Assembly: GCA_029531795.1 (NCBI GenBank)
Contig: JAPEIS010000002.1
Coordinates: forward strand, 1,922,001 to 1,986,000
Length of the DNA: 64,000 nt
DNA from: Sclerotinia nivalis
Lineage: Eukaryota; Ascomycota; Leotiomycetes; Helotiales; Sclerotiniaceae
Reading direction: 5' to 3'
Shown: piece after piece, positions 32,733 to 44,500 of the stretch
Numbering within the stretch: the stretch's first letter is position 1
Layout: every line of letters starts with the position of its first letter
Notes under the pieces: generated by a model
The model's database searches: none
The model's input: the letters and a program-made list of their open reading frames with translations, nothing else
What the model was told of the DNA's origin: nothing
Position numbers and translations under genes: made by a program

Positions 32733-35700
32733 TGTGAATAATAACAAATAGCTTGGTTATATTAGAATCGAGCGATGCTCATTGAGTATCCTGGAGTTCA
32801 ATATGCAATATGAATAGCTTGAGTCAATCCGGATTCCTTCCAATGCCCACAGGTCGACGGCTAATGAATGTAATAAGAAAAAAGACACAAGACAGAAAGG
32901 CAAACGCGATGAGCACAGCTTTTATCGGTTATACCAGTAATAAAAGCCAACAATAGTTCAAGAAGAGGTCTGAAAGGTCGATATGGGGTCCTGAGAGAGA
33001 AATCGAAATCTATGAAGCACAGACTATGCCCGTGCCTGCTGTCAGTTTTTGATGATTCGCGTTTCAGATGACCGGTTTAGGTGGATAGCCCAGACGATGG
33101 AGTGGATCGATGTGTGGTTCTAGAGATTGGAATGATAGAGTTTTTCCTGATGATATCGAAGGTCTGAATGAGTGAAACCCTTATGAAATGGTCGCTGAAA
33201 TGCGTCGCTGTGGCCAAAAAATGGATTCCTTCGACCTTTATTGATAGAGATTGTAGCCACGAGTTGAGGCCGATCGACATTGGACTTTGAGCCGAAAGAA
33301 AATGGCCCGCCAGGAGTAATTAAAAAGACGAGTGATATCGAATGTAAAAGAGTGGATGTTCCCTATGAAGGAAAGATCAAAGGAAAGAATGACAAGTAAC
33401 GAGACAGAGAAAGAGAAAGTCAAAGGAAGTCCAGATCGAAAACAAGATCAGCAGAGCTATCAAAACCTTCTTAAGAGAAGACACAGCATCAACTAGATAC
33501 CAGTGAATCCTTGAAGCATGGTGAAAATAAATGGAAGTACCAGCTTCACTAGCGGCGCCCTCCAGGCCGTTCACCCACACTTCACGATGAATGTGTAGAT
33601 CTAAATACGATCATTGGAGCGTCTCACATGGCGAAGCATGTTTGTTCCACAAATCCAATACCATATTCGGTTTGCTCATCTGGTCATGTTGTATGGTCAA
33701 GCAACGCAGTGACTGAATAACATCGGAATGTTTGCCCAGGTTAACATGATCTTCACTACAATCACTGGAGGAGGAAGAGTTGCCATGGCACTAGATTGGC
33801 TGAGCACGGAATTGTAGATGAGTTTTTCGGTGCTCAACTGCTCTTTGACCTTTTTTATAATGCTGGTAGTTTCGAATCATTTTGAAAATTCTTGTTTACG
33901 AGCGGAGTAGAACGGCGGTTATTATTTTTAGTGTGTCGCACCATATGCACGCTTGCAACCCTGTGCAGTTAACCACCAACAGTTTTCCTTTAATAAGAGC
34001 GCTGTTATGACCATCAAACACGAATGTATTTTTTGAAGCTTTTTTCGCATATGTATGAGCCATTCGATATGATTGATTGGGTTATTAACCAAGCGACATT
34101 GATTTGGATGATCTCGGCGTTCAATGATTATGTGAGATTTTGATCATGTTAACCTTATGTCGCAATTTCGAAAGGTGTAGGAGCCAAAGGATTCGACGGC
34201 AGCGATCATTTATCATGCATGGCTCAACAGTTGGTCGATGACTACCGGTATATACTAAATTGGAGCGAGTTCATATAAGTATATCTATCCTCCGAACACC
34301 CAGGATTCCACGGCAGAGATCATGGCTTGACAGTAATTAATTATATGGAGCATTTTTAGGAATAAGGTTTAGTTGTCACCATATCTTCCGAGCACCCACG
34401 TTTCTTCCCTTAATGATTTATGTACTGCGTACAGAGTATGAACTTCTATGAAGGAGTACTTAATATCATTCTTACTATCTTTGCGAGCCGTCGAACAAGC
34501 TGTATGCCAGTATGATATGTCTAGATTTACGCGACCCGTTATCCAAATATAGGAAGATCTTCATGTCTATTATAAAGAAAATCTCGATATTCCACAAAAA
34601 GTCTAAATTACAGGCACTGCGACAAGCTTAATGTTAGGGAGGTTGACCTCAAGTGTATTCTCCTACCTTGAAGATGAGATTTTTGCCTCTTTTTTAAAAG
34701 CATAAGAGAGAAAGAGATGCCTTTCGAAATTTTGGAATGCAAATAACTGAGACTTATCGTCTTTATGGTGGTCCTCAAGGCCAGTACCAACAAACCAATG
34801 TGGAAATCTTCCATCACTCACTCAATCACCGTTTCTCCCAAATACAATTACTTTTACAGTAAGCTTCCTTTTGTTTGTTCTCAAAGGAATGACCTCGTAT
34901 TGTTCATCAACAGCCACATTGGATTGTCAATACTAGTTGTATTGCGTTGGATTGAGAGGTCGTTATTTTGTTCATACACATGTTACAAAGCTCCTTCACG
35001 TACGACTTTGTACAAGACCTGAAGGTAATCTTACCATATCAACCGCTGCCCAGTAGGCCGTAGCCCCTCATATTCGTGTCTTTAGGTCTATTGACCACAG
35101 AAGCAATGGAGTTGGTTGTGGTAATGATATTAGTACCTAGGTTCTCATGAAAGTTTTCATGGACGTCACGTGGTTCCGTTTTAGTCATGGCATACTTTCC
35201 AAACATACGAAAATATCTACACACCGAGGTATCGATTGAAATTTAACATCAATGTTTTGTAATTGTTCAAATGGGACTGTATACCTAAAATATTGGTCAA
35301 TATCAAAATATTTGTCAACTATTTTTTTTGTACATTTAAAATTGATTGGATATCAATTTCGGTGTGCTACGACTGAGTGGAGCCGCGTGCCCCTAGGACT
35401 TCCGCATGTGGCAATCCAACAATACCGTCAATGAACGGAATTGCTCCAGAAAGGTTTGAAGACTCGAGTTCTTGAGATCTTTTCTTGAAATTCAAAAAAC
35501 TTCCTTCCGATATCCTTTCAAGGAATATCCCCCGCTACCGCGGTGAGTCCAGAAATAAGTTTACCCGAAAAAGGCACATACGAGGCCTTATTTTTGAGAA
35601 CCCGAATAGTTTCATATGAAGTTCCCGGCTTCAAAAGATGATTTTCGAATCCCCGAGGTAAAGTCGCTCGCCGTAGTTAGCTTCGAGGTAGGAATATTCC

Positions 35701-35901
35701 ATGGTTAGGTCAAGTTCAATATTAAAACCCTTAGCATATGCCGGCCTTGAAACTACCGGCACTAGACTTACCCTTTGATCAAGAAAATTTCCCCAAATAA
35801 AATCCGTCGCTATCTACCTCTCATCCTAAATCTCACCTCTTTCCAACAGTCTGCGAAAAACCTTTGGAGAAATATCTCAAGTTGGTGATCCATCTTCAGC
35901 G
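32733..35901. other. 3.2 kb divergent intergenic region
   Basis: It contains the promoters of the membrane-protein gene (minus) and the helical-protein gene (plus). It is AT-rich with short random frames and has no recognisable RNA, transposon or gene. Confidence 0.6.
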
Positions 35902-36787
35902 ATGACTCAATCTTACGATATTCCATCCCATCTAAAAAGCACATCTGCGAAAATGCCTCAGTCTGGCGGTCATCCAAGCCGTGGCAGAAGCATGTCTCCA
36001 GCCACGGCTAAATCTACTGATCGTCCATACCGTTCAAGAAGTCCACCCCGAGCAATTTCGCCATCGGGTGGTCGTTTATCCCCTCCAGGAAGCAAAGTAA
36101 TTTCCCGATTTGCCCATCTTCAAAACTCTCCACAAGACATAGAGTCTCGTTGGATCGGCCTGAATGCATCCATTTCCTCCGAATCCACCACGAGACATCA
36201 AACACGTGGTCTACCGTTAACCACTCTATCGCCTAGCAATGCTTTCTTCTCCACAACACCCCCGGAACCCGCTCCCCTTTCCGAAAAAGAGCATCGAGAA
36301 TTGGTATATGAAAATCTTTTAAAAGAAAACTTGCGCCGAAAAAGCATCAACGACAAAGCCTTGGAGAAAGCAAGAACTAAACTCGATAATGCTTTCGATA
36401 CGTACATCGAAGTAGAAGTCGACTTTCGTCGTAGTACAAGAGTCGCGAATCGTCGCGTTAGAGATACTCAAAGGTGGCACAGAACGAGGAAAAGCTTCGC
36501 CGATAACGAAGCATTTACTGCACGTTATGAAAGAATGCGGGATCATCGTGACAAGGCTAAACGTCGTCACGATATTGCACTTACTAGGTGGTTGACGGCA
36601 GATCTTGCGGCTAGTGCTTCTAATAATGCGGTTAATAGTAAGAGCTTCCGGAACCAGAACCAGAACTTCCTGTATATTACAAATGTTAACATGAGTAGGC
36701 ACCCGAGCAGATAGTGATGCCGCATGGGAAGCTTTGGTTGGAACGGGCGGTGGTGCTGGATCTACCGATGGATCTACCGATGGATGA
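35902..36787 (+). CDS. uncharacterised protein with Ser/Pro-rich N-terminus and charged helix
   Basis: The preferred model has two exons, 35902-36637 and 36699-36787, with a 61-nt intron (GTAAGA, TTAAC branch-like, GAGTAG) and 274 residues. Residues about 18-125 are Ser/Pro/Arg-rich (SRGRSMSPATAKS, SRSPPRAISPSGG). Residues about 130-240 form a strongly charged helix, including ENLLKENLRRKSINDKALEK and RRVRDTQRWHRTRKSFADNE. Exon 2 adds SDAAWEALVGTGGGAGSTDG and a partial repeat of STDG. The unspliced frame would end at 36714 after a run that repeats Gln-Asn (NQNQNFLY). I prefer splicing because the exon 2 sequence looks like protein and both splice sites are good. The family and role are unknown. 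Confidence 0.6.
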
Positions 36788-37895
36788 AGCGGCAGATAGT
36801 AACCATTGCACATGCGAATGAACGATTCATATGCTGGGCGATACTGATTATGTCGCAACAAACCCCCGTCGCATCAACTCGACTGCTTTCATCAGGCACT
36901 TCCCGAGTCTAATCATCCTATACGCCCTTCCCCATTCTCCAGCAACCGAGATTCACCACCTCCATCGACCTCTCCCACCCCCCCTTCGCTCGATCCCACA
37001 ACACTCACCCCGCCAACTCCCCACATAAATCCGACACCCCGCCCACACAAACAGCAAACCCCACAACCAAGCACCTCTCGTCCCTCCAATCTCTCCGCGC
37101 ACCCAATAACCTCCCGGAGCTCCCCTTATGAAAGGGATCGAACAACACCGAATGCTATCTCCATCCCTACCAGATCACTGTCACTCACCCTGTAAGCGAA
37201 TAAATATAACTATTCGTAATCAACACGTGCGGAGTATTCATCGCAGAGCAGGGAACTTGGAGAAATTTTCTCTCGGGTGGAGCGGCAATATGATGAGCGA
37301 TGAGTGGAAGGATATGGATATAACATCCACCATACCATGGCGGCAATACACAATACATATGAAAGCGAGGCATGCAGGATTTTCCGGGATATGCTATCAC
37401 AGAGGCTGAATATAGTTAATTGTCCTACAATTCGCAATCAATGCATGCCCTTTCATTCATCAAATAAATATGGATGTAAAAACAGTGTCACCGTATTCGA
37501 ATATATTTTTCCCTCTCTCCCACCCCCCTCCCTCGCTCCCATCAAATTTCCGCCTCTCAATCCCTTCCTTCCTTCTCTCTCTTTTATCACCTAAATAATG
37601 TTCGTCTGTTATGATTCACGAAGATGTACTAAGTACCTACCTACTAATAACTACTCTCCATCTCTAACTTGAAGAGAAATCGCACATTCATATCATCACA
37701 AGTGAGTGCACCGTAAAAAGACTCTCACATCAAACAAATCGAAAAAGGATGGGATGCCGCTCAACAAGATTGGAACTAGAGCAAGGTATTTATTTATATT
37801 CATATATTCATGTAACACTCAACATTGCCCTGGGCGTATAACCATAACCCCCGACAATGTATATTCGGACTCCTACGTAAAATACATTATGCTTT
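36788..37895. other. intergenic region, C-rich then AT-rich
   Basis: It lies between two 3' ends. The part 36845-37196 keeps a Pro/Ser-rich plus frame open (see rejected notes). The remainder is AT-rich with CT tracts near 37500-37585. No gene is assigned. Confidence 0.55.
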
Positions 37896-40749
37896 CTATG
37901 CTAGGTATGTATAAACGCCGCCATCTTCGCGCTCGATATAGTCCTTTTCAATTAATTCTAAAGGAATTGTTAGTTTAAATTTACTGGTTGGGTAATGGGC
38001 AATAAAATGAAAACCTACTCTCAATGTGTTTCTTGATTTCCGCCGGTTCTACCGCACCTCTCCCTTTGGTTTGGTTTATGACCTCCGCTACCAAGTTCTG
38101 ATGCGTCATCGTCTTTCTTGACTTCATGATCCTAACAATCGCAGCCTGAGTTTCAAAACTTCTATCTTGAATAACCTTCTCGTGCGTTTCTTTATTCTCC
38201 TCCTTGGTTTCTTTCAATTGTATTTGGTTAATCTTGATCCTAAATTTCGGATCTGAGAAATTGAGGTTGATGGTAAACGTATCTGTCTCGCTGATTTCTT
38301 TACCTTTAGGGTACTTAGTCAAGGGTCGGACTTTGGCACACGCAAGTGACTGCAGGGTTCGTTTCAATTCGCCATCGACAAGACCCGTTGCTTTGGAAAT
38401 ATCCGTGTAAGAAAGATGGCCACCATCCTCGAGCTCGTTAAAGAGAACGAGCACAACAGCTTGAAAACCACTAACTAGGAGTTCCTTTACACCCTTGTTG
38501 AACGTTGCCCTGACAATGCTGTGTGCAAGAGAATGTTTCCAAGTCAATCGACGCCCACTGTGTTTGTGCTTATAATGCCGGTCATACTTTTCAATATGTT
38601 TTGCGACTTCCGCGGGAAGGTTGACTTCGATATCAGGATAAGTTGGCCAAGCAGCAGATGAAAGGACACTGACTTGGAGATCCAGTGTGGGCCTACTTGT
38701 GTTACTGAGAGACTGCTTATATGATATCATTTCATCTCGAGAAATATCTTGATCCTTGAACATCGACTCGAGGTTATGAGTGAAACTGTTACCACATTCG
38801 CCCCTTAGTTTAGCAAGCATGTTCCTCTCCGCATCTTGACTTGCACTACGTGCCATCAACAACCGGCGTGCTAAATCTCTTTTGTAAAACGCTTCAAAAA
38901 CATCTTTACCTTCGATGAAGCGAAACAGCTCGAGGCCTTGTTCCAGTTGACGGTCCAATTCTGCGTCCTCGTCGCCGGTACTGGCTTGTCCTTTCTTCTC
39001 AGCCTCATTCCGATCTGTGGCATCGGATACAAGGGAACGAGGTACAGCTTTGAGCCCTCCACGCAGTAAAGTATCCATATATTTCGCTATCATTTCTCCT
39101 ACTTTAGAAGTATCTGTACCCCATGCCTTAGCAACTTGGCGGTCATTTATAAATTGTCCAAATGCGTCCCGAAGGCAGAAAGTAAACACCGAATCTTTGT
39201 TGAAGGCATCGCGGATGATGACATCCAGTGACCGTTTCAGCTCGAGTAAACGAACAACCATTTCCTCGCCCCTTTCCTTGTCCATTGCAATAGATGATCC
39301 GAAAACTTTAATGTGACTGGCGAAAGGCGCCTTTAGCTGATCCTGGATTTCCGAAAGTCTCAAAAGCTGATACAAAGATTTAAGCGATGCCGTTGCTTCA
39401 TCTTCAAGAAGCTTTGAAACAGCTACCGTCTCCAACAGGACATCAGCACGTTTTTTGATCAAAATGTCGTGCGCGGTATCAAGCAGAGTCTTCTTGGTAG
39501 TGCTGTCGAAATTATATGTATCACAACGGAGACTTTCTCGTTGTAAAAGATTATCGCAGGAGGAGATATACTCTCTCAGTGGTGAGGAGCTCCGTTCTGA
39601 TGCAAACTGTTCGAGGTAGGCTGAAGAAATCTCCTGGAATCGTTTCTCGAAGAGACTTGTGTATACACCAAGTATGTGAATTGTGGCAATGGAGGCTCGG
39701 AGAAGGACTGAGTCGAATAAATCCAGGCTCTCTCTATCATATTGCACAAGCTCGCATATACCTAATATGACCTGTGTTCCCGTCTTGCTAATATCCCTTC
39801 CCTTCGAAAATACTACTTCGCGGAATTGTCGTATGCCCATATCTTCGAGTTGCGGAAGTGTCTTCGAATTAAGCAGATACGCTCTATCAAGATAGCTGAA
39901 TATGGATCTTAACAGAACCTGATTTTATTGTTAGTAGTTTTCCCTAGGTTGGTACAAATGCAACTGTAATCCTACCAATTGAGTTCTCCAAATCCCCCAT
40001 ACTCTCTCCACTGTCCGCAGAGTTTCCACCGTGCTAGAATCTCCATTGCGTGCAATAGCTGGTAAGAGATTATCCTTGATATGTGTGTGGCAACGATTTT
40101 CTAGATGCCTGTATAGCTGATCTGCCTTTTCCTTCCCACGTCGACAAATTGATTCGACTCCACGACACCTGCAACATTGGTGCATCAGTAATTGCTTATA
40201 AGAAAAGATGAAACACAATAAAGTTGGACTGAAAAGAAGCTATATAAGAAAAAGGACGATGCAGAAAGTAGAAGAAGATCCAAACAGCGAACAGTTGGGC
40301 AGCATGATATAAGAGAACGAATTAGCTTACAGAACTTCCAATGGTGATACTGGCTGTTTGCTACTAAAAACCGAATCCAAAGCATCATCTAGTTCGTTCC
40401 AGGTCTTTTTGAAATACTCCTCCCTATCGTTTGGAGAAGTTACCCTCAGGTTCTTAATCACCAATCTCTTCGCTCCAGTATGTGGTTGAAAATTCGATGG
40501 TCTTGTCAAATCTATTATCCCTGGGCGCGAAACCCCCATCGTCTTGTTCATATTGGGCCGTAGACCGGGACTTGTTGATGATGGTAACGTCTTTAGCTTT
40601 TTCGAAGAATGACTATCAACCTTGGATAAACCGGAGGATATATTCGTTGAGTTGCTATTTGAACCTCGAGGATCGCGATGCTTTCTTTTGGCAGGTGATT
40701 TGGAGGATGTCGAGGAGAGGTCAACTGCACGGTCGTGTGAATGCCACAT
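37896..40749 (-). CDS. CUL4: cullin 4, scaffold of CRL4 ubiquitin ligase
   Basis: Four exons on the minus strand: 40749-40331, 40168-39976, 39918-38019 and 37957-37896, giving 857 residues. Residues 1-90 are a disordered, Ser/Lys-rich extension. The CUL4-type motif GAKRLVIKNLR precedes the helical N-terminal domain (EVLCRGVESICRRGKEK), then the cullin repeats and homology domain. The helical N-domain should bind a DDB1-like adaptor and the C-domain the RING protein Rbx1. The neddylation motif is AAIVRIMKSRKTM (Lys803). The winged-helix tail ends KLIEKDYIEREDGGVYTYLA, encoded by the final 62-nt exon after a 61-nt intron. Without that splice the frame stops just past the motif and lacks the family's canonical YLA ending. 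The N-terminal start could be extended if a leader exon exists upstream. Confidence 0.93.
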
Positions 40750-41558
40750 CGATCTGAAGAGGACACAATAATATAGTCTCGCCTTCCGTCTCGCTGTGAG
40801 GGGTCGACCTTAGTGTGGCTGCAAGCTCGGGAAGCTCGCTGGATTGGAGATTATGCTGTAACTCCTAATGCAGCTTTTTCTACGTGTCAGATCACAGCAT
40901 TAATGGTGACGGTACATTGGAGACGGATATATTTTTCCTTTTTTTTGTTTCTCTTGCTTGTACCTGATATACCTGTGAATGTTACATAGAGGGGAAATTG
41001 AAATGGGAAAGGTTGCAACGGAACGGAAGTACTAGCATGTAATTGCGGAAGACGCGACTATGGATCGGTACGTAGATTATTAGTGCTGTTCAAGGAAGAC
41101 GATAGGCGATAACGGCGATAAGAGCCATCTATGGTGCCCCCATTAACGAAACGGTGGGATGAAGTCTAAAAGAGAGAGGTTTGATAGATTCGAAGCTCGG
41201 CTTGATATAAACCAATGTTAGGTCAATGTGATTGTCTGTCACTACCTTTTTACTGCTGGAAAAGCTAAAGAATAGAAAATAGCACATGTGATATAATGTT
41301 GTGGTGTTGTCATGAATAAAGCGAAACTTGCAAGTACGTCATGGCCAGCTATCTATTGTTGAAAGATCAATAGGTATGATGAAGTATAAGAAACTTGAGG
41401 ATTATAGCATTTATCAAGTCATGATGATTGGTATTCTAAACTCTATGCATGAGCATCCAGGTCATTTTTCTTTTTGGATTAGGCATTATAAAGAGTAGTT
41501 CCTATTTGATCATCCACGCCTATTTAATACACAAAATATCTAATCCAAACTCATACTC
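40750..41558. other. intergenic region, CUL4 promoter and NUP192 3' flank
   Basis: Both neighbours are on the minus strand. The DNA is AT-rich with one long T tract (about 40940). No gene or RNA was recognised. Confidence 0.6.
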
Positions 41559-44500
41559 TCAAGTAAATGATCTCAGAGTGGGTCGTTTCTGAATCGTTAT
41601 CTCCTCAAACTAATAATGCTGTTAGAAGTCGAACTACTAACCGAAGCTATTAAAGGGCACATCACTTACATCGACGAAGCGAGTTATAGTCATGAGTAAC
41701 ATGAATGAGTCTGATATATCAACAATGCTTTGCTCTGCGGAGTCATTACCAGTCCCAAGTCCTGCAGACTTTTTAAGTACAGCTAGGATGGCAGCTCTGT
41801 TGTCGGCAAGAAATCTTCTCCCTTGGTCTAAACTCTGCTCATTTTGTAGGCCACGACTCACAAGAGCACAACAGATGACTCTCATTATTGCTGCAAGTAA
41901 GCTGTAATGTCTGCTAACAGCCTCCGAGTCATTGAAATCTAAATTGGATTAGCATGTGCATAGAATCTACTCAAAAGGACTTACCAATCTCGAGGTCGGT
42001 ATCTACGGCAAACAGCCCTGAAACTAAAATGGAGTGAAACAGGCCGGAGTTAAGCACAGCGGTAGCCCCGGTGCGAGTTTGCGATATGTGAACGAGGAGT
42101 GCTAATCTCGCATAGAAGTCGGAGAGTATTATAGCTGCATCTACATCAAATTAGTTATATCCATATCCGACCTGGAATACATTCTCACCTTCGCGCGATG
42201 TCTCTTGTAAAGCATTTCCTAAGTCTCCAATGGAGTGTACAAGGATACTTATAAAATTAAGGCGATTAAGAGACTCGATAATGTAATTGGAATTTTCTTG
42301 TTTGGCATTTTTCACCAAGGCGCCAAGAAGTAGCAATGCCGCAATTCGGCAATTTTGTTCGCCAACCAAGACATCGTCGCAAATTATGTCTATTACTCGA
42401 TCGCCTGCCAGTTTGACTGTTTGTGTACTATGTGGTTTGCGTAAATCGGGGTTAGGAGGAGCTGGAGCTGGAGCTGGAGCGCGATCGCCTCGGCCGGCAC
42501 GACGAGGGCCGCCGTCGAGGTTATTGGGGTTATCTATCTCAGCACTAACGTGAATCTCAGTCTCCGACGTTCCTGTAAGATAGCGATAGCTGATGGTATA
42601 GAAAAGCTCTTTCAGGGGACCATTGGCACCGACAGCATTGATTGCTCTGAGTGACAATTCGAACACATGAAAGAGTTTGTCACTTAGATTTTGTCCCAAG
42701 TCACCTTCCTTGAAAGCGTCAGAATCCAGGTTCAAACTAAACAAGAGTGCCTTAGTGAGTTTGGCTAGCTCAAACGCGTCAGCTGCATTTTCCAGGCAAT
42801 TTTCCAGCCTGGGTAGGATTATTTGCAGAGTCTGCAACACAAAAACTATTTTGGTCGACTCGTCATAAGCCATGGTCTCTACCATCACGAGTAATAACTG
42901 AACCCAAGACTGCAGCGCCTTGTGTCGAGCTGCTTGGAGTTCCTTCAACTTGTTATCGATGAAGTAGTAGTTAAACATGAGCTGGGCTTCATTTTTGAAC
43001 GTGGTCACGTCTTGAGGATTTTCAAGTCTCTTCGTAGCAGCGAGCTCAGATCTTCGTAAAGTCAGAAGCTCTTCGAGTTTCACCATGTTGTACAATGGAG
43101 GTGAATCGTCATGGACTTCCTCACAGACGCCGACATCAATATCCTTGAACCAAAACAACGAGCCAATGGCTATTGATTGATCCAAAGGAATATCCATGAA
43201 GTCGAAAAGGTCAAAAACCGAACAATTGTCAATTTGTTGATTTTCTTCCACCATTGTTGATCCGAGTAATGTATTGAACATCCGCTCCTTTAAAGAAGGC
43301 AAATGACTGAGCGCTATCCGGCGTAACTCAGCAGATGTGTATTGCAAGACAATAGCCCGTCGATTTAAAAAGTTTGAAAGGCAGGAGGCGGAAGTTGAAT
43401 CCAAGAATTCCGGATCTGCGAGATCTCGGTCATCCCATAACAACCCCGGTCTAATTAGAGTTTGTCTGATAAACATTTCGAAAAATGAATTGTTAGACCG
43501 CATCTCTATCATAACAAGACTAGACGAAATGGGCGAGTGCCATAGCTGCTTAAGTAGTCGCAGGCACTTGTATCTTAAAGAGACTAGCCATGAGGAGACG
43601 CTATCCCCACCCTCGAGAGATATATCGTTAGTCAAGGTCAAGATCGAATGAAATAGTGAAATTCGACGGCTGAAAAGAGAATCCACATCGACCTCTAAAT
43701 GATCGTTTCTACACTGGAACCCGAGAAGTAAGTGCGCTATTGTAGTCTGACCTGGACAGGCTTCGAGGCAGGCAATGAGGAAATCCAATATTTGGACTTT
43801 AATGATATACGAATCGGATGCTGGGCCTTGGGTTTCATCAATACTGGCTTCTATCTCTTGTAGGAGTGAGCGTGAGATGGCCTCCGCTACATTATTTTCC
43901 TCCAATGCAGCAATTGCCTTATTACGATCAATCCTTCTGCTACCTGCTTTAGGGGCAGCGGCAAGCTGTGGTGATGCGGAAAGCTTCTCGAGTAGTTTTA
44001 GGGATGCCATGACCAATTCAGGGTTGCCAGAGCTACAGTATAAGCCCAAATCAGGAATGATAGTCAAGTGATTCAGTACTCCATCCTCGAAAGACGCGTA
44101 CGCGGCATTTGGAACCGGGGTGCGGCGATGACTTGCCTCACGCTTAATTATAGGTCGGACGATGTCCCGGTAAGTTGGCTGCAGATCCATAATCAACGTA
44201 ACTGCACGTATCCCTTGGAGGAGACACATAATTGATGGTGAATCAGGAGCAGCACTGGCGACTTCGTTAACGTCTTGATGAATTGCAGCAAATATCGCAT
44301 CCATCACGCTGGAGTTGTACATCCACTCCATTACCCTAGAAAATGGATGCAATAAAACGTAAGTTTGCAGATCGGACGTTTTTATAGCAGTGTCGACTGA
44401 GATGTTAGAACGATTTGCAAATATCACGAGATCTTCGTTGAAACTTTCCAAGCAAGTCGTGATAAAAGTAAGACAAGTCAACTGTAGTAGTCTCAATTGT

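Noticed and set aside
36845..37196. Pro/Ser-rich plus frame after the helical-protein gene
   Set aside because: C-rich composition keeps more than one frame open here, and no acceptor or donor in the right phase links it to the gene upstream.
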